Part shown: positions 45,223 through 54,220 of the stretch, in pieces
Layout of the letters: each line of letters opens with the position of its first letter
How positions within the stretch are numbered: the first letter of the stretch is position 1
Assembly: GCF_028550415.1 (NCBI RefSeq)
Contig: NZ_JAQQKX010000013.1
Span: forward strand, 62,001-126,000
DNA: 64,000 nt
Direction: 5' to 3'
Origin: Asticcacaulis aquaticus
GTDB taxonomy: Bacteria > Pseudomonadota > Alphaproteobacteria > Caulobacterales > Caulobacteraceae
The notes under the pieces: model-generated
Databases searched by the model: none
The model's input: the letters and a program-made list of their open reading frames with translations, nothing else
What the model was told of the DNA's origin: nothing
Translations under genes and position numbers: made by a program

Positions 45223-46851
45223 ATGACGCCCAAACCCCTGATCCGCGCCACCCTGATGGCCGCTCTGCTGTGCAGCGTATCCGCCTGCGCGACCGCCCCT
45301 TCCGGCCCGTCGGCGACCGCCGATATACCCCGCGCCATCGGTATCGATCAGGCGGCGCTGGCCCTGCAAACCGGCGATCATGCCACGGCGCTCAAAGGGT
45401 TCGGCGACGCGGCGGCGCGCGATCCGTCCGACGCCGCGCGGCAGACCCTGCTGGGTATGACCTATCAGGCAGCGGCACAGGGCGACCCGGAACAGCTCGA
45501 TCTGGCGCTGGCCGGTTACGATCTGGCGCTGCGCAGCGGTCAGGATGCCTTCTGGGCCGCGGCGCTGGCGGGCAAGGCGGCGTTCGACCGCGGCCGCTAC
45601 GCCCAGGCCCAGAGCTACTATGCGCGGGCCGTCATGATGCGTCCCGACGATGCGCGTGCCCTGCTGGGGCTGGCGATGAGCGCCTATATGGCGGGCGATC
45701 CGCAACTGGCCGCGCTGAGTGCCGAACGCGCTGCCGCCCTAAGTAGCGATCCGGCCCTGATGAGCGGGGCGCTGAAAATCGGCGCCCTGTCCTATGCCGC
45801 CACAGGCCGCCGCGATCAGGCCGCCGCCCGATACCAGAAGCTTATCCTTGTCGCGCCGGAACAGGCCGCGCCGGTCAAGGCGCGCATGGAGGAACTGACC
45901 CGGACCGAGGCCACCGACCCGGTACCGGAGGCCGCGACGCGCGATCCCGGCACGCCTGATCAGGTCTCGGTCGATGTCGCGATCATCCTGTCGCAGAACG
46001 CCCAGCGCGACTCCATAGGCCTGAACCTGCTCGACGGCCTGCAAATTCAGTATGGCCGTCAGGACCAGCAGACCCATGCCGGCAGCGATACCGGTGTATC
46101 ACGCACCATCACCGATACTATCACCCTGCCCCAACTGACCTATAACCTCAATCTCTTCAACCGGTTCGGTCAATATTATCAGGTGGTTGCCCGCCCCATG
46201 CTCACCGCCTATCGCGGCGAGCCCTCGGACTTTTTCGTCGGCCGTTCGACCAAGGTCGCCGTCAAGGGCGTCAACTTCTCGCAACTGGAAAACATCGACA
46301 TCGGCACCCAGGTCAAGGTGACGCCGCTGGAGATCACCGCCGAGGGCACGCGTCTGAAGATCGAGGTCACCCGTTCCTTCCTGTCCGGCGAACCGGCGGG
46401 GAATTTCAATGAGGCGCTGAATACCTGGCGGCAGACGGTCTCGACCACCGTCGAGGTAAAGTTCGGCACAACGCTGATCCTGTCCGGCCTGTCCGAAAGC
46501 GTTCGCGACTCCTCGGTCACCAAAACCCCTCTGCTGGGCGATGCGCCGGTCATCGGTTCTGCCTTCAATCGCCGGGTGACCAATGAACGCCGCGATGCGG
46601 TGCTGGTCCTTGTCACGCCCGCCCCGGCTCAGGCCATCCAAAGCACACCGTGGGCGCGTCCGGCCGATGTGGAGCGCCTGATCGGCCTGTGGGGCACGAC
46701 GGTCGCACCGGGTTCGGATCTGGGCGCGATCACGGGAAACCTGTCGCGCTCGCGCCTGTTCACCCGCGCCCGCAAGACCGATGCCCAATTGTCGTGGCCC
46801 AGCCTGCCGCACGATCAGGGTGAAATCCTCAAAGACCTTATCCTGCCGTAA
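45223..46851 (+). CDS. TPR-secretin lipoprotein
   Basis: 542 residues. A lipobox ends SAC (Cys22). Residues about 45-220 form TPR-like helical repeats (GIDQAALALQTGDHATALKG; AALAGKAAFDRGRYAQAQSY). From about 245 the protein is a secretin domain: QVSVDVAIILSQNAQRDSIG opens it, and the family signature near the end is GTTLILSGLSESVRDSSVTK then LLGDAPVIGSAFNRRV and DAVLVLVTPAP. The usual N0 and N1 modules are replaced by the TPR part. Secretins form outer-membrane rings in type II/III secretion and type IV pili, but no ATPase, pseudopilin or inner-membrane platform gene lies nearby. GGAGG precedes the ATG. Confidence 0.8.
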   Translation: MTPKPLIRATLMAALLCSVSACATAPSGPSATADIPRAIGIDQAALALQTGDHATALKGFGDAAARDPSDAARQTLLGMTYQAAAQGDPEQLDLALAGYDLALRSGQDAFWAAALAGKAAFDRGRYAQAQSYYARAVMMRPDDARALLGLAMSAYMAGDPQLAALSAERAAALSSDPALMSGALKIGALSYAATGRRDQAAARYQKLILVAPEQAAPVKARMEELTRTEATDPVPEAATRDPGTPDQVSVDVAIILSQNAQRDSIGLNLLDGLQIQYGRQDQQTHAGSDTGVSRTITDTITLPQLTYNLNLFNRFGQYYQVVARPMLTAYRGEPSDFFVGRSTKVAVKGVNFSQLENIDIGTQVKVTPLEITAEGTRLKIEVTRSFLSGEPAGNFNEALNTWRQTVSTTVEVKFGTTLILSGLSESVRDSSVTKTPLLGDAPVIGSAFNRRVTNERRDAVLVLVTPAPAQAIQSTPWARPADVERLIGLWGTTVAPGSDLGAITGNLSRSRLFTRARKTDAQLSWPSLPHDQGEILKDLILP

Positions 46852-46880
46852 GACCGCCCATATTTTCAGAGGTTTACATC

Positions 46881-47936
46881 ATGACCCGCGCCTTCGTTTC
46901 ACGTACCGCCGCCGCCCTGTGCCTGATCGCCGCCCCCCTTGCCGCCTCAGCGCAGACGCCACAGCCGCGCTCCGACCTGACGGTCGCTGCCGACATCAAA
47001 CCCATGATCAGCGCCCAGCAGATGACCCGACTCAAAGCGGTCAGCAGCCGCTACGATCAGCGGATCGCCACCGCTTTCAAGGGCAAAGAGACATTGCGTC
47101 AGACGATGGAGACCGATCTGCGTGCCATCGAGGCCGAGGCGGCCCCTGCGCGGCGCAAGGCCCTGATCCAGACCTATCGCAGTAAGCACGGCGCCGCTTA
47201 CAAGCAGGTTCTCCGCGAAGGCGGCGTTGATCTTAAGGTCGTCTCCGGTGAATTCAGCGCCATCGTCCCGGAACTGGACTTTGAGGTCGTCGACGGGCTG
47301 AACCTGAGGGCCGTCCCGCGCACCGACGCGACCCGCAAAAAGGCCGCTGCCAAAACCTCGGCACCGCGCCCGACGACTCAGGTCAAGGCTCTGATGGGGG
47401 CCGACTATAGCATCGACAAGGATCTGAGTTGCGGAGCGATCGCCGGAAGCTCCGTCACCACCTCCGGCGGCTATATGCGCAATTCGACCTGGGCAGCCGA
47501 AGCGGGCGGTTGCGAAAACGAAGGCACGTTCCGCCACCGCTTCACCACCACGGCGAACCAAACGGTACGGGTGGAGATGACCGCCGATCTGGAGACCGAA
47601 GCCTATGCGGTCGCCATCCTTGCCGAAGCCATTGGACGCGCCCACGCTTCGCTCGACGTAACCTCGGCAAGCGGTCGAAGCCTGAGTGAAATCGATGGTT
47701 ACGATTACGAAGTGCCGTCGGTGAATTGCTACGCCTTCGCGATGTTCATGTGGGCGACATCGGAAACCTGTGAACGGCAGAACGTCGTCCTTTCGGTCGA
47801 GCTGAAATCACCCGGCACCTATGTGGTGCGTGGTCACACGGTGACCCGCACCATCGCCGGAGGTGTCGTCACAGGCACCACGGCGGAGGCCCGCATCAAG
47901 CAACTGCGCACCACCATCACCACGGAACCGAAATAA
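46881..47936 (+). CDS. Secreted protein A, paralog of the 48980 gene
   Basis: 351 residues with a signal peptide (cleavage after SAQ at about 25). A helical N-terminal part (RLKAVSSRYDQRIATAFKGK, then MRQTMETDLRAIEA-type helix) is followed by FEVVDGLNLRAV and a beta-rich C-terminal part with a cysteine pair around SCGAIAGSS and AAEAGGCENEGTFRHRF. The same arrangement is found in the gene at 48980. It has a good ribosome site and lies 29 bases after the secretin gene. No known family; probably a substrate or partner of the secretin. Confidence 0.65.
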   Translation: MTRAFVSRTAAALCLIAAPLAASAQTPQPRSDLTVAADIKPMISAQQMTRLKAVSSRYDQRIATAFKGKETLRQTMETDLRAIEAEAAPARRKALIQTYRSKHGAAYKQVLREGGVDLKVVSGEFSAIVPELDFEVVDGLNLRAVPRTDATRKKAAAKTSAPRPTTQVKALMGADYSIDKDLSCGAIAGSSVTTSGGYMRNSTWAAEAGGCENEGTFRHRFTTTANQTVRVEMTADLETEAYAVAILAEAIGRAHASLDVTSASGRSLSEIDGYDYEVPSVNCYAFAMFMWATSETCERQNVVLSVELKSPGTYVVRGHTVTRTIAGGVVTGTTAEARIKQLRTTITTEPK

Positions 47937-47961
47937 TCATCCGCGCGAAAGGACATTCAGT

Positions 47962-48960
47962 ATGTTCAGATATTTAGCCCCCGCCTTTATCATGGCCGCC
48001 TGCGCCGGACAGGCTGTCGCCCTGTGTCCCGGAACTGATGTGCCCGGCGCACCGCTGCTTCCTGCCGTAACTGCAGTCGAATTCTACAATGCCGCTGTTC
48101 CGGCCAAACCGCTAAAAGCCGTCGCCACCACGGAAACCGACCGTATGCAGGTCACCGGCGGCGTAGTCGGTAAGGGCAGCCTGACCCTCAACCTGACGCT
48201 TTCATCTGAGGTTGCGGCGGGGTGCGAACTCAGCTTCAGCCTGTTCGATGCCGCCACGCCTATTAATGGCCAGCGACAGACAGCAACGGAGCAAGTGTTT
48301 CCGGCCATTAATGTCCACAGAAACTACCTCCGTGTGATGTCTAACGGCACCAACAAGGTTCAGGTGACGCTTCCGGTAGGCATACGGCTGGGTAACTCCG
48401 CGATCCACCGTCATCGCATCGGCCTGAGTTCGCTTCGGGTGAACCAGACCCCTGAAACACCGCAGACATTTGAATTTCGCAACAACCCCATCCAGATCAA
48501 AGAGATACGACGCATCAGCCCAACCGCCGCTTCCGTGCGCGATGGCGATCGCGTCGAGATGGCCGTCTATCTGCAGGAACCGCTGGATGTCGCCACCTAC
48601 GAGTATGACCTTCTGCCTTCCCTGAGCAGTGAGTACCGCAGCAACAGCCTGCGCGTCGAATTCACCATAAGCCCGTCGGACGCCGCTTATCTGCTGCCGC
48701 GTGAGACACGGAGCTATGTGTATTTCCGCCCGGAATTCGCCGACGGCAGTTCCCGCACCGGCCTGATGATCGATGTCCCCGAGGCCCCCGCGAGCAAGGA
48801 ACTGAAGAAGAAGACAGAAACACCGCTGGCTCTGCCCGGACGACTGACTCTGCCAAAGAGCGATCAAACGCCCACGACCATCACCATCACGGCCCAGCTA
48901 TCGACCTATTTTTCCGGCCCCGGTGGCCAAACCCTTACCCTGCAAATTCCCGTCAACTAA
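47962..48960 (+). CDS. Exported beta-rich protein between the two paralogs
   Basis: 332 residues from the ATG at 47962 (AAAGGA upstream). A signal peptide (MFRYLAPAFIMAACAGQAVA) is followed by predicted beta strands with two Cys, for example GKGSLTLNLTLSSEV and GCELSFSLFD, later KVQVTLPVGIRLGNSA. A lysine-rich insert (ASKELKKKTETPL) precedes the C-terminal strands. No family is recognised. The position inside the operon suggests a common pathway with the secretin. Confidence 0.6.
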   Translation: MFRYLAPAFIMAACAGQAVALCPGTDVPGAPLLPAVTAVEFYNAAVPAKPLKAVATTETDRMQVTGGVVGKGSLTLNLTLSSEVAAGCELSFSLFDAATPINGQRQTATEQVFPAINVHRNYLRVMSNGTNKVQVTLPVGIRLGNSAIHRHRIGLSSLRVNQTPETPQTFEFRNNPIQIKEIRRISPTAASVRDGDRVEMAVYLQEPLDVATYEYDLLPSLSSEYRSNSLRVEFTISPSDAAYLLPRETRSYVYFRPEFADGSSRTGLMIDVPEAPASKELKKKTETPLALPGRLTLPKSDQTPTTITITAQLSTYFSGPGGQTLTLQIPVN

Positions 48961-48979
48961 ATCCCCGAAAGGAGCCACC

Positions 48980-49960
48980 ATGCGTACCTTACCGCTGATT
49001 GCCGCTGCCCTGTTGATCGCCACGCCCATAGCGGCACAGGAATCCAAAACGGTTGCCAAAACGCCTGCCGCGTCTGATGATACCAAGGAACAGACCGCCA
49101 AGGTTCAGGCCGTCCTTGCCGATTTCGATAAGAAGGTCATGGCGGGCTTCCAAGGCGAAGATAAACTGCTTGCGGCTATGCAGGCCGACCTCAAAGCCAT
49201 CGAGACTCAGAAAGACCCCAAGGCCCGCGCCGCCGCCATCACCGCCTATCAGAAGAAATATGCCGACTCCTACCGCAACGCGCTGAAAAAGGGCGGAGCG
49301 GATATCGGCAGTCTGGCGTCTGTCCTGTCGCAAATTCTGGGGGGGCGCACCTTCAAGGTGGTGGATGGCACGCATCTGGTAGCCGTAACCGACAACGGTG
49401 AGACGCCGCCCGCCCCGCCGCCGGCGCCCGCCAAACAAACGATTACGCTGGGCAGCAGCGACTTTACCTTCAGCCAGTCCGGATCATGCGCCGGCATCCG
49501 CGACTCCGACAGTTCCTATGCGAACTTTCGCGTGCGAACCTATACCTGGGCCGGAGTCGCCGGGGGCTGCGAAGAAAAAGGCACGCTCAACTATATCTTC
49601 GCGGTTGTCGACGGCCTGAACCCCACGGCACGCGTGAAGTTCGATCTGACCGCCGAAGCCAGCGCCGCGGCGGCAGGCGGTGCGGCGTGGTCGAAGGGCA
49701 TCAGCAGCATGACTGTTTTCGGCGGCCCGACACCGCTTGTCCGTTCCCTCACCATCGACGTGGTCGCCGCTGTCATGTGGGCCGCCGAAGACGACGGAGA
49801 AGTGCAGAACGCCGTCATGACCGTGACCGCCGGGCGCAACAGGGGCCTCATGATTCAGGGCCAGTCGATCAGTCGCGCCAATGCCGTCGGCCTGGCGGCC
49901 GGTACGGAATCGTCCAGCTCCGTGAAGATACAGGAAGCCTCGGTCGTGGCAAATCCCTGA
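48980..49960 (+). CDS. Secreted protein B, paralog of the 46881 gene
   Basis: 326 residues, preceded by AAAGGAG. A signal peptide (MRTLPLIAAALLIATPIAAQ) is followed by a helical segment (KVQAVLADFDKKVMAGFQGE; LLAAMQADLKAIETQ), FKVVDGTHLVAV, a proline-rich linker (ETPPAPPPAPAK) and a beta-rich end with SCAGIRDSDSS and WAGVAGGCEEKGTLNYIF. Each element has a counterpart at the same relative place in the 46881 product, so they are diverged duplicates. It converges with the Rieske gene, with four bases between the stops. Confidence 0.65.
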   Translation: MRTLPLIAAALLIATPIAAQESKTVAKTPAASDDTKEQTAKVQAVLADFDKKVMAGFQGEDKLLAAMQADLKAIETQKDPKARAAAITAYQKKYADSYRNALKKGGADIGSLASVLSQILGGRTFKVVDGTHLVAVTDNGETPPAPPPAPAKQTITLGSSDFTFSQSGSCAGIRDSDSSYANFRVRTYTWAGVAGGCEEKGTLNYIFAVVDGLNPTARVKFDLTAEASAAAAGGAAWSKGISSMTVFGGPTPLVRSLTIDVVAAVMWAAEDDGEVQNAVMTVTAGRNRGLMIQGQSISRANAVGLAAGTESSSSVKIQEASVVANP

Positions 49961-49964
49961 GTCT

Positions 49965-50969
49965 CTATAACCACATCTCGAACGGTCCCAGGGTTTCCGG
50001 CGTTAGTCGCTGTCCCTGATAAAGCGCCGTCAGTTTGTCGCCCAGACGGTCGGCGGGCCCTGCCTTGAAGCGCGGCCCGCCGAAGGTTTCGATATTGTCG
50101 CGCAGGTGTTTCAAGGCTTCTGCGTCCTGTTCAATGACCTTGAATAAGAACAAGCGGATCAGAACTTCGGTCAGCCACGCCGGGCCGCGTTTTTTCGGCG
50201 TCGAAAAGCGCGCGAAGGGCCGCATAACGCCCTCGGCCTCAGGCACGAACCAGATGGTGACACACAGGGTCAGTCCGGACGGGCTTTCCCAGCGCCCCTG
50301 AAAGGCCACCGGCGGATAGTAGCTGCCGGTCGAACGCGCGCGCGGCCCTTCGAGCGCCCGCGACATCCAGCCATGATCGGTGTCCTGCGCATAGACGGCC
50401 TCGAACCGGTCCTCGAAAACGTGCAGGGTCTGCTCGACGCGCTGCCGCCGCGATTTCACGCGGATATAGCCATCGTGGATGAAGTTGGTGTGGAAGGGAT
50501 CGAGGACATTGTCCAGCGCATCGTAGACCCTCGCTGCCTGTGGCCGGATCGCCCACCAGAAATGGTGATGCTCCGCCGCATCGGGCATCGGCGGCAAGGC
50601 GGTTGTGAAATCGTCCGGCCCGCTTTGCAGACGCACGAAGATGACACCGAAGGCTTCGCGCGCATCAACCGTCTCGGCGCTCAGGCGGCGCGTGTCGGGA
50701 TCGACGCACCCCGGTACGTCGCGGCAGGCGCCTTCGGCGTCGAAGGCCCAGCCGTGATAGGGGCAAACCAGCCGCCCGGCCTCGACCCGACCTTCCGACA
50801 GTGGATAGTTGCGATGCGGGCAACGGTCACGGAAGGCCACGATGCCCTCGGCGGTGCGCCACAGGACAACGGGATGCCCCGCCACCACGCGCTTGAGCGG
50901 CTTACGGCGCACCTGACGGCTGAGGGCGACCGGCAGCCACGAGGTCTCGATTCCAGCAGGCAGACTCAT
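49965..50969 (-). CDS. Rieske-type oxygenase, last gene of the biosynthetic operon
   Basis: 334 residues. The Rieske [2Fe-2S] site is complete (Cys50-His52 in RCPHRNYPLSEG, Cys69-His72 in VCPYHGWAFD). The mononuclear iron motif is visible as DPFHTNFIH (Asp157, His160, His165). Such proteins hydroxylate, demethylate or desaturate with electrons from a reductase, which is not encoded here. It overlaps the GNAT-like gene by four bases. In this context it probably does a late tailoring oxidation. Confidence 0.9.
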   Translation of the reverse strand: MSLPAGIETSWLPVALSRQVRRKPLKRVVAGHPVVLWRTAEGIVAFRDRCPHRNYPLSEGRVEAGRLVCPYHGWAFDAEGACRDVPGCVDPDTRRLSAETVDAREAFGVIFVRLQSGPDDFTTALPPMPDAAEHHHFWWAIRPQAARVYDALDNVLDPFHTNFIHDGYIRVKSRRQRVEQTLHVFEDRFEAVYAQDTDHGWMSRALEGPRARSTGSYYPPVAFQGRWESPSGLTLCVTIWFVPEAEGVMRPFARFSTPKKRGPAWLTEVLIRLFLFKVIEQDAEALKHLRDNIETFGGPRFKAGPADRLGDKLTALYQGQRLTPETLGPFEMWL

Positions 50970-51940
50970 GCGGCACTCCTCAGGAGGTGGGGTTCGGCGC
51001 GACCCAGGACAAAGGCGAGCAGGCTATAGCCCGTCCGACGCCATAGCGGCAGGTGCGCATCGATGACGATCATATATTCGACATAGGGTTTCGCGCCGCG
51101 ATGGGCCTTGAACCGCCCGGCCCCCGCCGACAAATTCAACGCCACCCCCTTCGCACAGGCGGCTTCGAAAGCCACGGTCATGATGCTGCGATAAAGGCCG
51201 TCGCCGGCCGGACGCGTCCGGTCGTAACCGACCATCGGCACGGTCAGCATATCGTCATTGCCATGCAGGGCGCAGACGGCGACAATGCCCGTTGCATCCG
51301 ACAGGGTATGGATTTCCAGACAACCCTCCGCCAGAAGCGATTGTATATATTCGAGTTCATAGTCGGGATTGAACCGGCTATAGGCGTCGATATAGAGGCT
51401 GCGATAGAGGCTCAGACAGCGCGTCAGCATGACCTCAGGCAAACCGTTGCGATGGATGTCGTGCCGCAACCCGGATTGCGCCAACCGCACCCGGTCGCGC
51501 CGGGCATCGCGGCGGTCGCACCAGTCGCGCTTAGGGTCGCCGACGATCCACACCACGCGGAACGGCCAGCGTTTGTAAGCTTGCGCCAAGATGTCGCGAT
51601 GCGAAAAGGCGTTGAGCGAACGGATCAGCACCGCCCGGTCCGCAAAACGCACCTCTTCGGCCAGAACCGCCGTCAGACGGTCTGGGGTGTATAGCGAGGT
51701 GCTCAATAATCTGTGGTCGGGATAGATGGCCTGGTCGATGCGAAAAAGTCGCCCCACCCTCTCGGCCAGATGGCTGATCATGACCGCCACCCACGCGGAC
51801 GGCCCGTGCATCACTCGACCTATTTCCTCGCGCGCTACGGGGCCGATGGCCGTCGTCAGCGACGTCAGCCAGCAGCGGTTCGGCGCCTCCGGCACCGCCA
51901 CCGCGCCATCGAACCGGACACGGGCATTACGCAGACCCAT
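50966..51940 (-). CDS. GNAT-like acyltransferase
   Basis: 324 residues. The C-terminal half (from about 175) looks like a GNAT fold: a helix with CLSLYRSLYIDAYSRFNPDY, strands EIHTLSDATGIVAVCALHGN and VPMVGYD, then GDGLYRSIMTVAFEAACAKG and the acyl-CoA-binding-like loop. The N-terminal half has an own small domain. Similarity is weak; a related acyl- or aminoacyl-transferase fold is also possible. It overlaps ATP-grasp by 14 bases and Rieske by four. Confidence 0.55.
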   Translation of the reverse strand: MGLRNARVRFDGAVAVPEAPNRCWLTSLTTAIGPVAREEIGRVMHGPSAWVAVMISHLAERVGRLFRIDQAIYPDHRLLSTSLYTPDRLTAVLAEEVRFADRAVLIRSLNAFSHRDILAQAYKRWPFRVVWIVGDPKRDWCDRRDARRDRVRLAQSGLRHDIHRNGLPEVMLTRCLSLYRSLYIDAYSRFNPDYELEYIQSLLAEGCLEIHTLSDATGIVAVCALHGNDDMLTVPMVGYDRTRPAGDGLYRSIMTVAFEAACAKGVALNLSAGAGRFKAHRGAKPYVEYMIVIDAHLPLWRRTGYSLLAFVLGRAEPHLLRSAA

Positions 51941-53045
51941 AGCGGCCTCCGTTATATTCGATGTCGGCGGTCATCCCGGCGGCCAGGCTCTGCCCTTGTC
52001 TCACGGCACGCCAGCCGTAACCGAGGGTGTCGCGCAAAGCCGCGATGCTCAGTCCGGCAAGGACATCCCGGCCCCGCGCCCGATCGTCCCGCCATGGCGT
52101 CAGACGCCCTTCGCGCAGGGCTTTCGGCAAGCCATAGAGCCACATGGCCGGGCCGACAAAGGCAGGCGTGCCGTCCGTTCGCAGGACCGGCCCAGCTCCC
52201 ATAAACGCCGCTGCCAGCCCCGCCGGATCGTGGGCCAGCAGGTGCAGGCCGGACGTGGCGCGCGGGTTGCATTCCAGCAGCCACAACCGTCCGTCGGCGT
52301 CCTGCCGCAGGTCGCAGGCTACCTGCCCGGTGAGGCCCAGCCCTCCGATCAGGGTCCGGGCCACATCTTCGAGCCTTCCCGACAGGACCGGCTCGACCGG
52401 GTCGATATAGTAGCTGGCACCGCCGCGGGTTCGCCATCCCGACCGGTAGGCGCAAAAGGCCGAGACCTCCCCCGCGTGGGCCAGAGCATAGAAACTCAGG
52501 TCTTCGCCATCGATACAGGCCTGCATCAGCCAGGGATTGGCCGGGTCATGACGCAGCGATTCAAGGCGGGATACGGCCGGGCGGATCAGAACCTGCGTAC
52601 CGAAGCGCGAAAACTCAGGCTTGAATACGGACCGAGCGGCGGCGTGGCGCGCCCCTTCATCCGTACCGGTCAGGCGGCGCGTGGCGGGCACAGCGATCCC
52701 CAGACCTCCGGCCAGTTCGAGAGCGTCGAACTTGGAATGCAGGGCGAGCAGCCGGTCAGGCTCAGGCGCAAAGAGCGGCAGGTCCAGAGCCGACCAATGG
52801 AAAATTTCCTCGCACAGACAGATGATTACATCCATCTTTTCGCCAATTTTCAAAGCCTCTGTCCGGAACCGCGATGCGGCGAAGACCGGCGAGGCATGCG
52901 TCTGGAACGCCTGCACCGGCAATCGGTCGACAATCGCGCTGCGGTGAACATCGGCGGCGTGGACCTCGTGCCCCTGTCCGCTCAGGGCGCGGATCAGGTC
53001 GACCGCCACGGGGGCGCGGACACCGGTGACCAGAATTCGGCTCAT
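51927..53045 (-). CDS. ATP-grasp ligase
   Basis: 372 residues. The N-terminus MSRILVTGVRAPVAVDLIRA is a Rossmann-like pre-ATP-grasp domain; the ATP-grasp part has FKPEFSRFGTQVLIRP, QACIDGEDLSFYALA and the metal-binding end LWLLECNPRATSGLHLL (Glu and Asn). ATP-grasp enzymes join a carboxylate to an amine or thiol through an acyl-phosphate. The ATG at 53045 overlaps the previous stop by four bases. The likely task is to form an amide on the pathway product. Confidence 0.8.
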   Translation of the reverse strand: MSRILVTGVRAPVAVDLIRALSGQGHEVHAADVHRSAIVDRLPVQAFQTHASPVFAASRFRTEALKIGEKMDVIICLCEEIFHWSALDLPLFAPEPDRLLALHSKFDALELAGGLGIAVPATRRLTGTDEGARHAAARSVFKPEFSRFGTQVLIRPAVSRLESLRHDPANPWLMQACIDGEDLSFYALAHAGEVSAFCAYRSGWRTRGGASYYIDPVEPVLSGRLEDVARTLIGGLGLTGQVACDLRQDADGRLWLLECNPRATSGLHLLAHDPAGLAAAFMGAGPVLRTDGTPAFVGPAMWLYGLPKALREGRLTPWRDDRARGRDVLAGLSIAALRDTLGYGWRAVRQGQSLAAGMTADIEYNGGRYGSA

Positions 53046-54220
53046 GACATCCACCGAACATGCCGCCGCTTGGGGTAGCCCTGAGCCGGGTCCCACGCCG
53101 TTCGCTGCACGGGCTGTCCGAACCTTGCCAAGGCCGCCGCCACGGCGCTGGCGTCATCATCATGGGCGCAGGCAAAGACGATACCGTTCGGCCTGCCGGT
53201 CGCCGTCCAGCCTTGATCGGACGGTAAACCGGGCGATACCCGTGCCTCGACCTCGCCCGGAAAAACGGTCTGCGCGCCCCAGCGCCAGATATCCTGAACC
53301 CGCCCTTCGACGGGCCTGACGGCACGCAGGGCCGAACCGCAGGCACAGACGGTGTCCTGAAGGATATCGTCCAGCCGCAGGCGAATGACGGCCTGCGACC
53401 GGCGGCGCAGATCGGTGACGACGGGGCGAAACCGCCCCTGATCACCCAGCGGCTCGGTCTCGACGATCAGGCTGTCCTCATTGAGATGCAGGGTGCCCAA
53501 CCGGCACGGCGCGCCGAGAAAGCCTTCCGTCGCCTGATAGATCGGATCGGGCCGGACACCCAGCCGAGCGGCGATGCCGTCGCGTTCGACGACGTTCAGC
53601 GTCTCCGCGCCATAAAAGACCCGGCGCAGCGACGGCAGGGTGCGCAACTTCAGCAGAACTTGCGGCGGCGCGATAAGGATTTCGGGGTCGAAGGCCTCTA
53701 TTTCGTCCGCGTCGCCGTTCAGCGGAAAAAAGCGCAGGTCGAACCGTTTCGACCGGTAGAGGTCGTTCGGCGCACGCAGGCACAGGGCGACCCTCCGATA
53801 GCGCATCAGTTCGATCGGCGTCAGCAGCTTGCCCAGCAACTGCCCCATATAGGCGGCGCGCTCGACCGGTGTGGTCACGAACAGGCCCCGCGTGCCACCG
53901 GACGTGCCGGTCGAAAATCCGGCCCGCAGGCCCGGCGACTGGGCGACGCCGGTTTCCGCCGCGGTGGCCAGAGCCTCGGCCTCGGTGTAGGTGACCCCCG
54001 ACGCAAAGGCGTCGAACCTTGTGCGAAATGCGGCAATGTCCGTGACCTGAAAATCGGTCAGGGCGTCACCCGTAACCTCGGCATAGGCCGGCACCGCCCG
54101 CAGTTCCACGCGTTTTCGCTGCCACAGCCGCGCCTGATGACGCGCGATCGTGGCGCGCGACCAGCGGCGGCTGATCAGGGCCGTCGTATAGGCCGACAGA
54201 AAAGCCCCCGCCTCAGCCAT
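53042..54220 (-). CDS. CapK/F390-synthetase-like adenylate-forming enzyme
   Basis: 392 residues. The phosphate loop is FSTGTSGGTRG (residues 102-112), and the later segments FYGAETLNVVERDGIAARLG and IYQATEGFLG belong to the adenylating-enzyme core, as in phenylacetate-CoA ligase and coenzyme F390 synthetase relatives. It would activate a carboxylic acid as an acyl-AMP. Four Cys/His-like residues (TVCACGSALR) may bind zinc. It overlaps its neighbours by eight and four bases. Confidence 0.82.
   Translation of the reverse strand: MAEAGAFLSAYTTALISRRWSRATIARHQARLWQRKRVELRAVPAYAEVTGDALTDFQVTDIAAFRTRFDAFASGVTYTEAEALATAAETGVAQSPGLRAGFSTGTSGGTRGLFVTTPVERAAYMGQLLGKLLTPIELMRYRRVALCLRAPNDLYRSKRFDLRFFPLNGDADEIEAFDPEILIAPPQVLLKLRTLPSLRRVFYGAETLNVVERDGIAARLGVRPDPIYQATEGFLGAPCRLGTLHLNEDSLIVETEPLGDQGRFRPVVTDLRRRSQAVIRLRLDDILQDTVCACGSALRAVRPVEGRVQDIWRWGAQTVFPGEVEARVSPGLPSDQGWTATGRPNGIVFACAHDDDASAVAAALARFGQPVQRTAWDPAQGYPKRRHVRWMS

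Noticed and set aside
51726-53078. 450-codon plus-strand frame opposite the GNAT-like and ATP-grasp genes
   Set aside because: Antisense shadow across two overlapping genes with conserved motifs.
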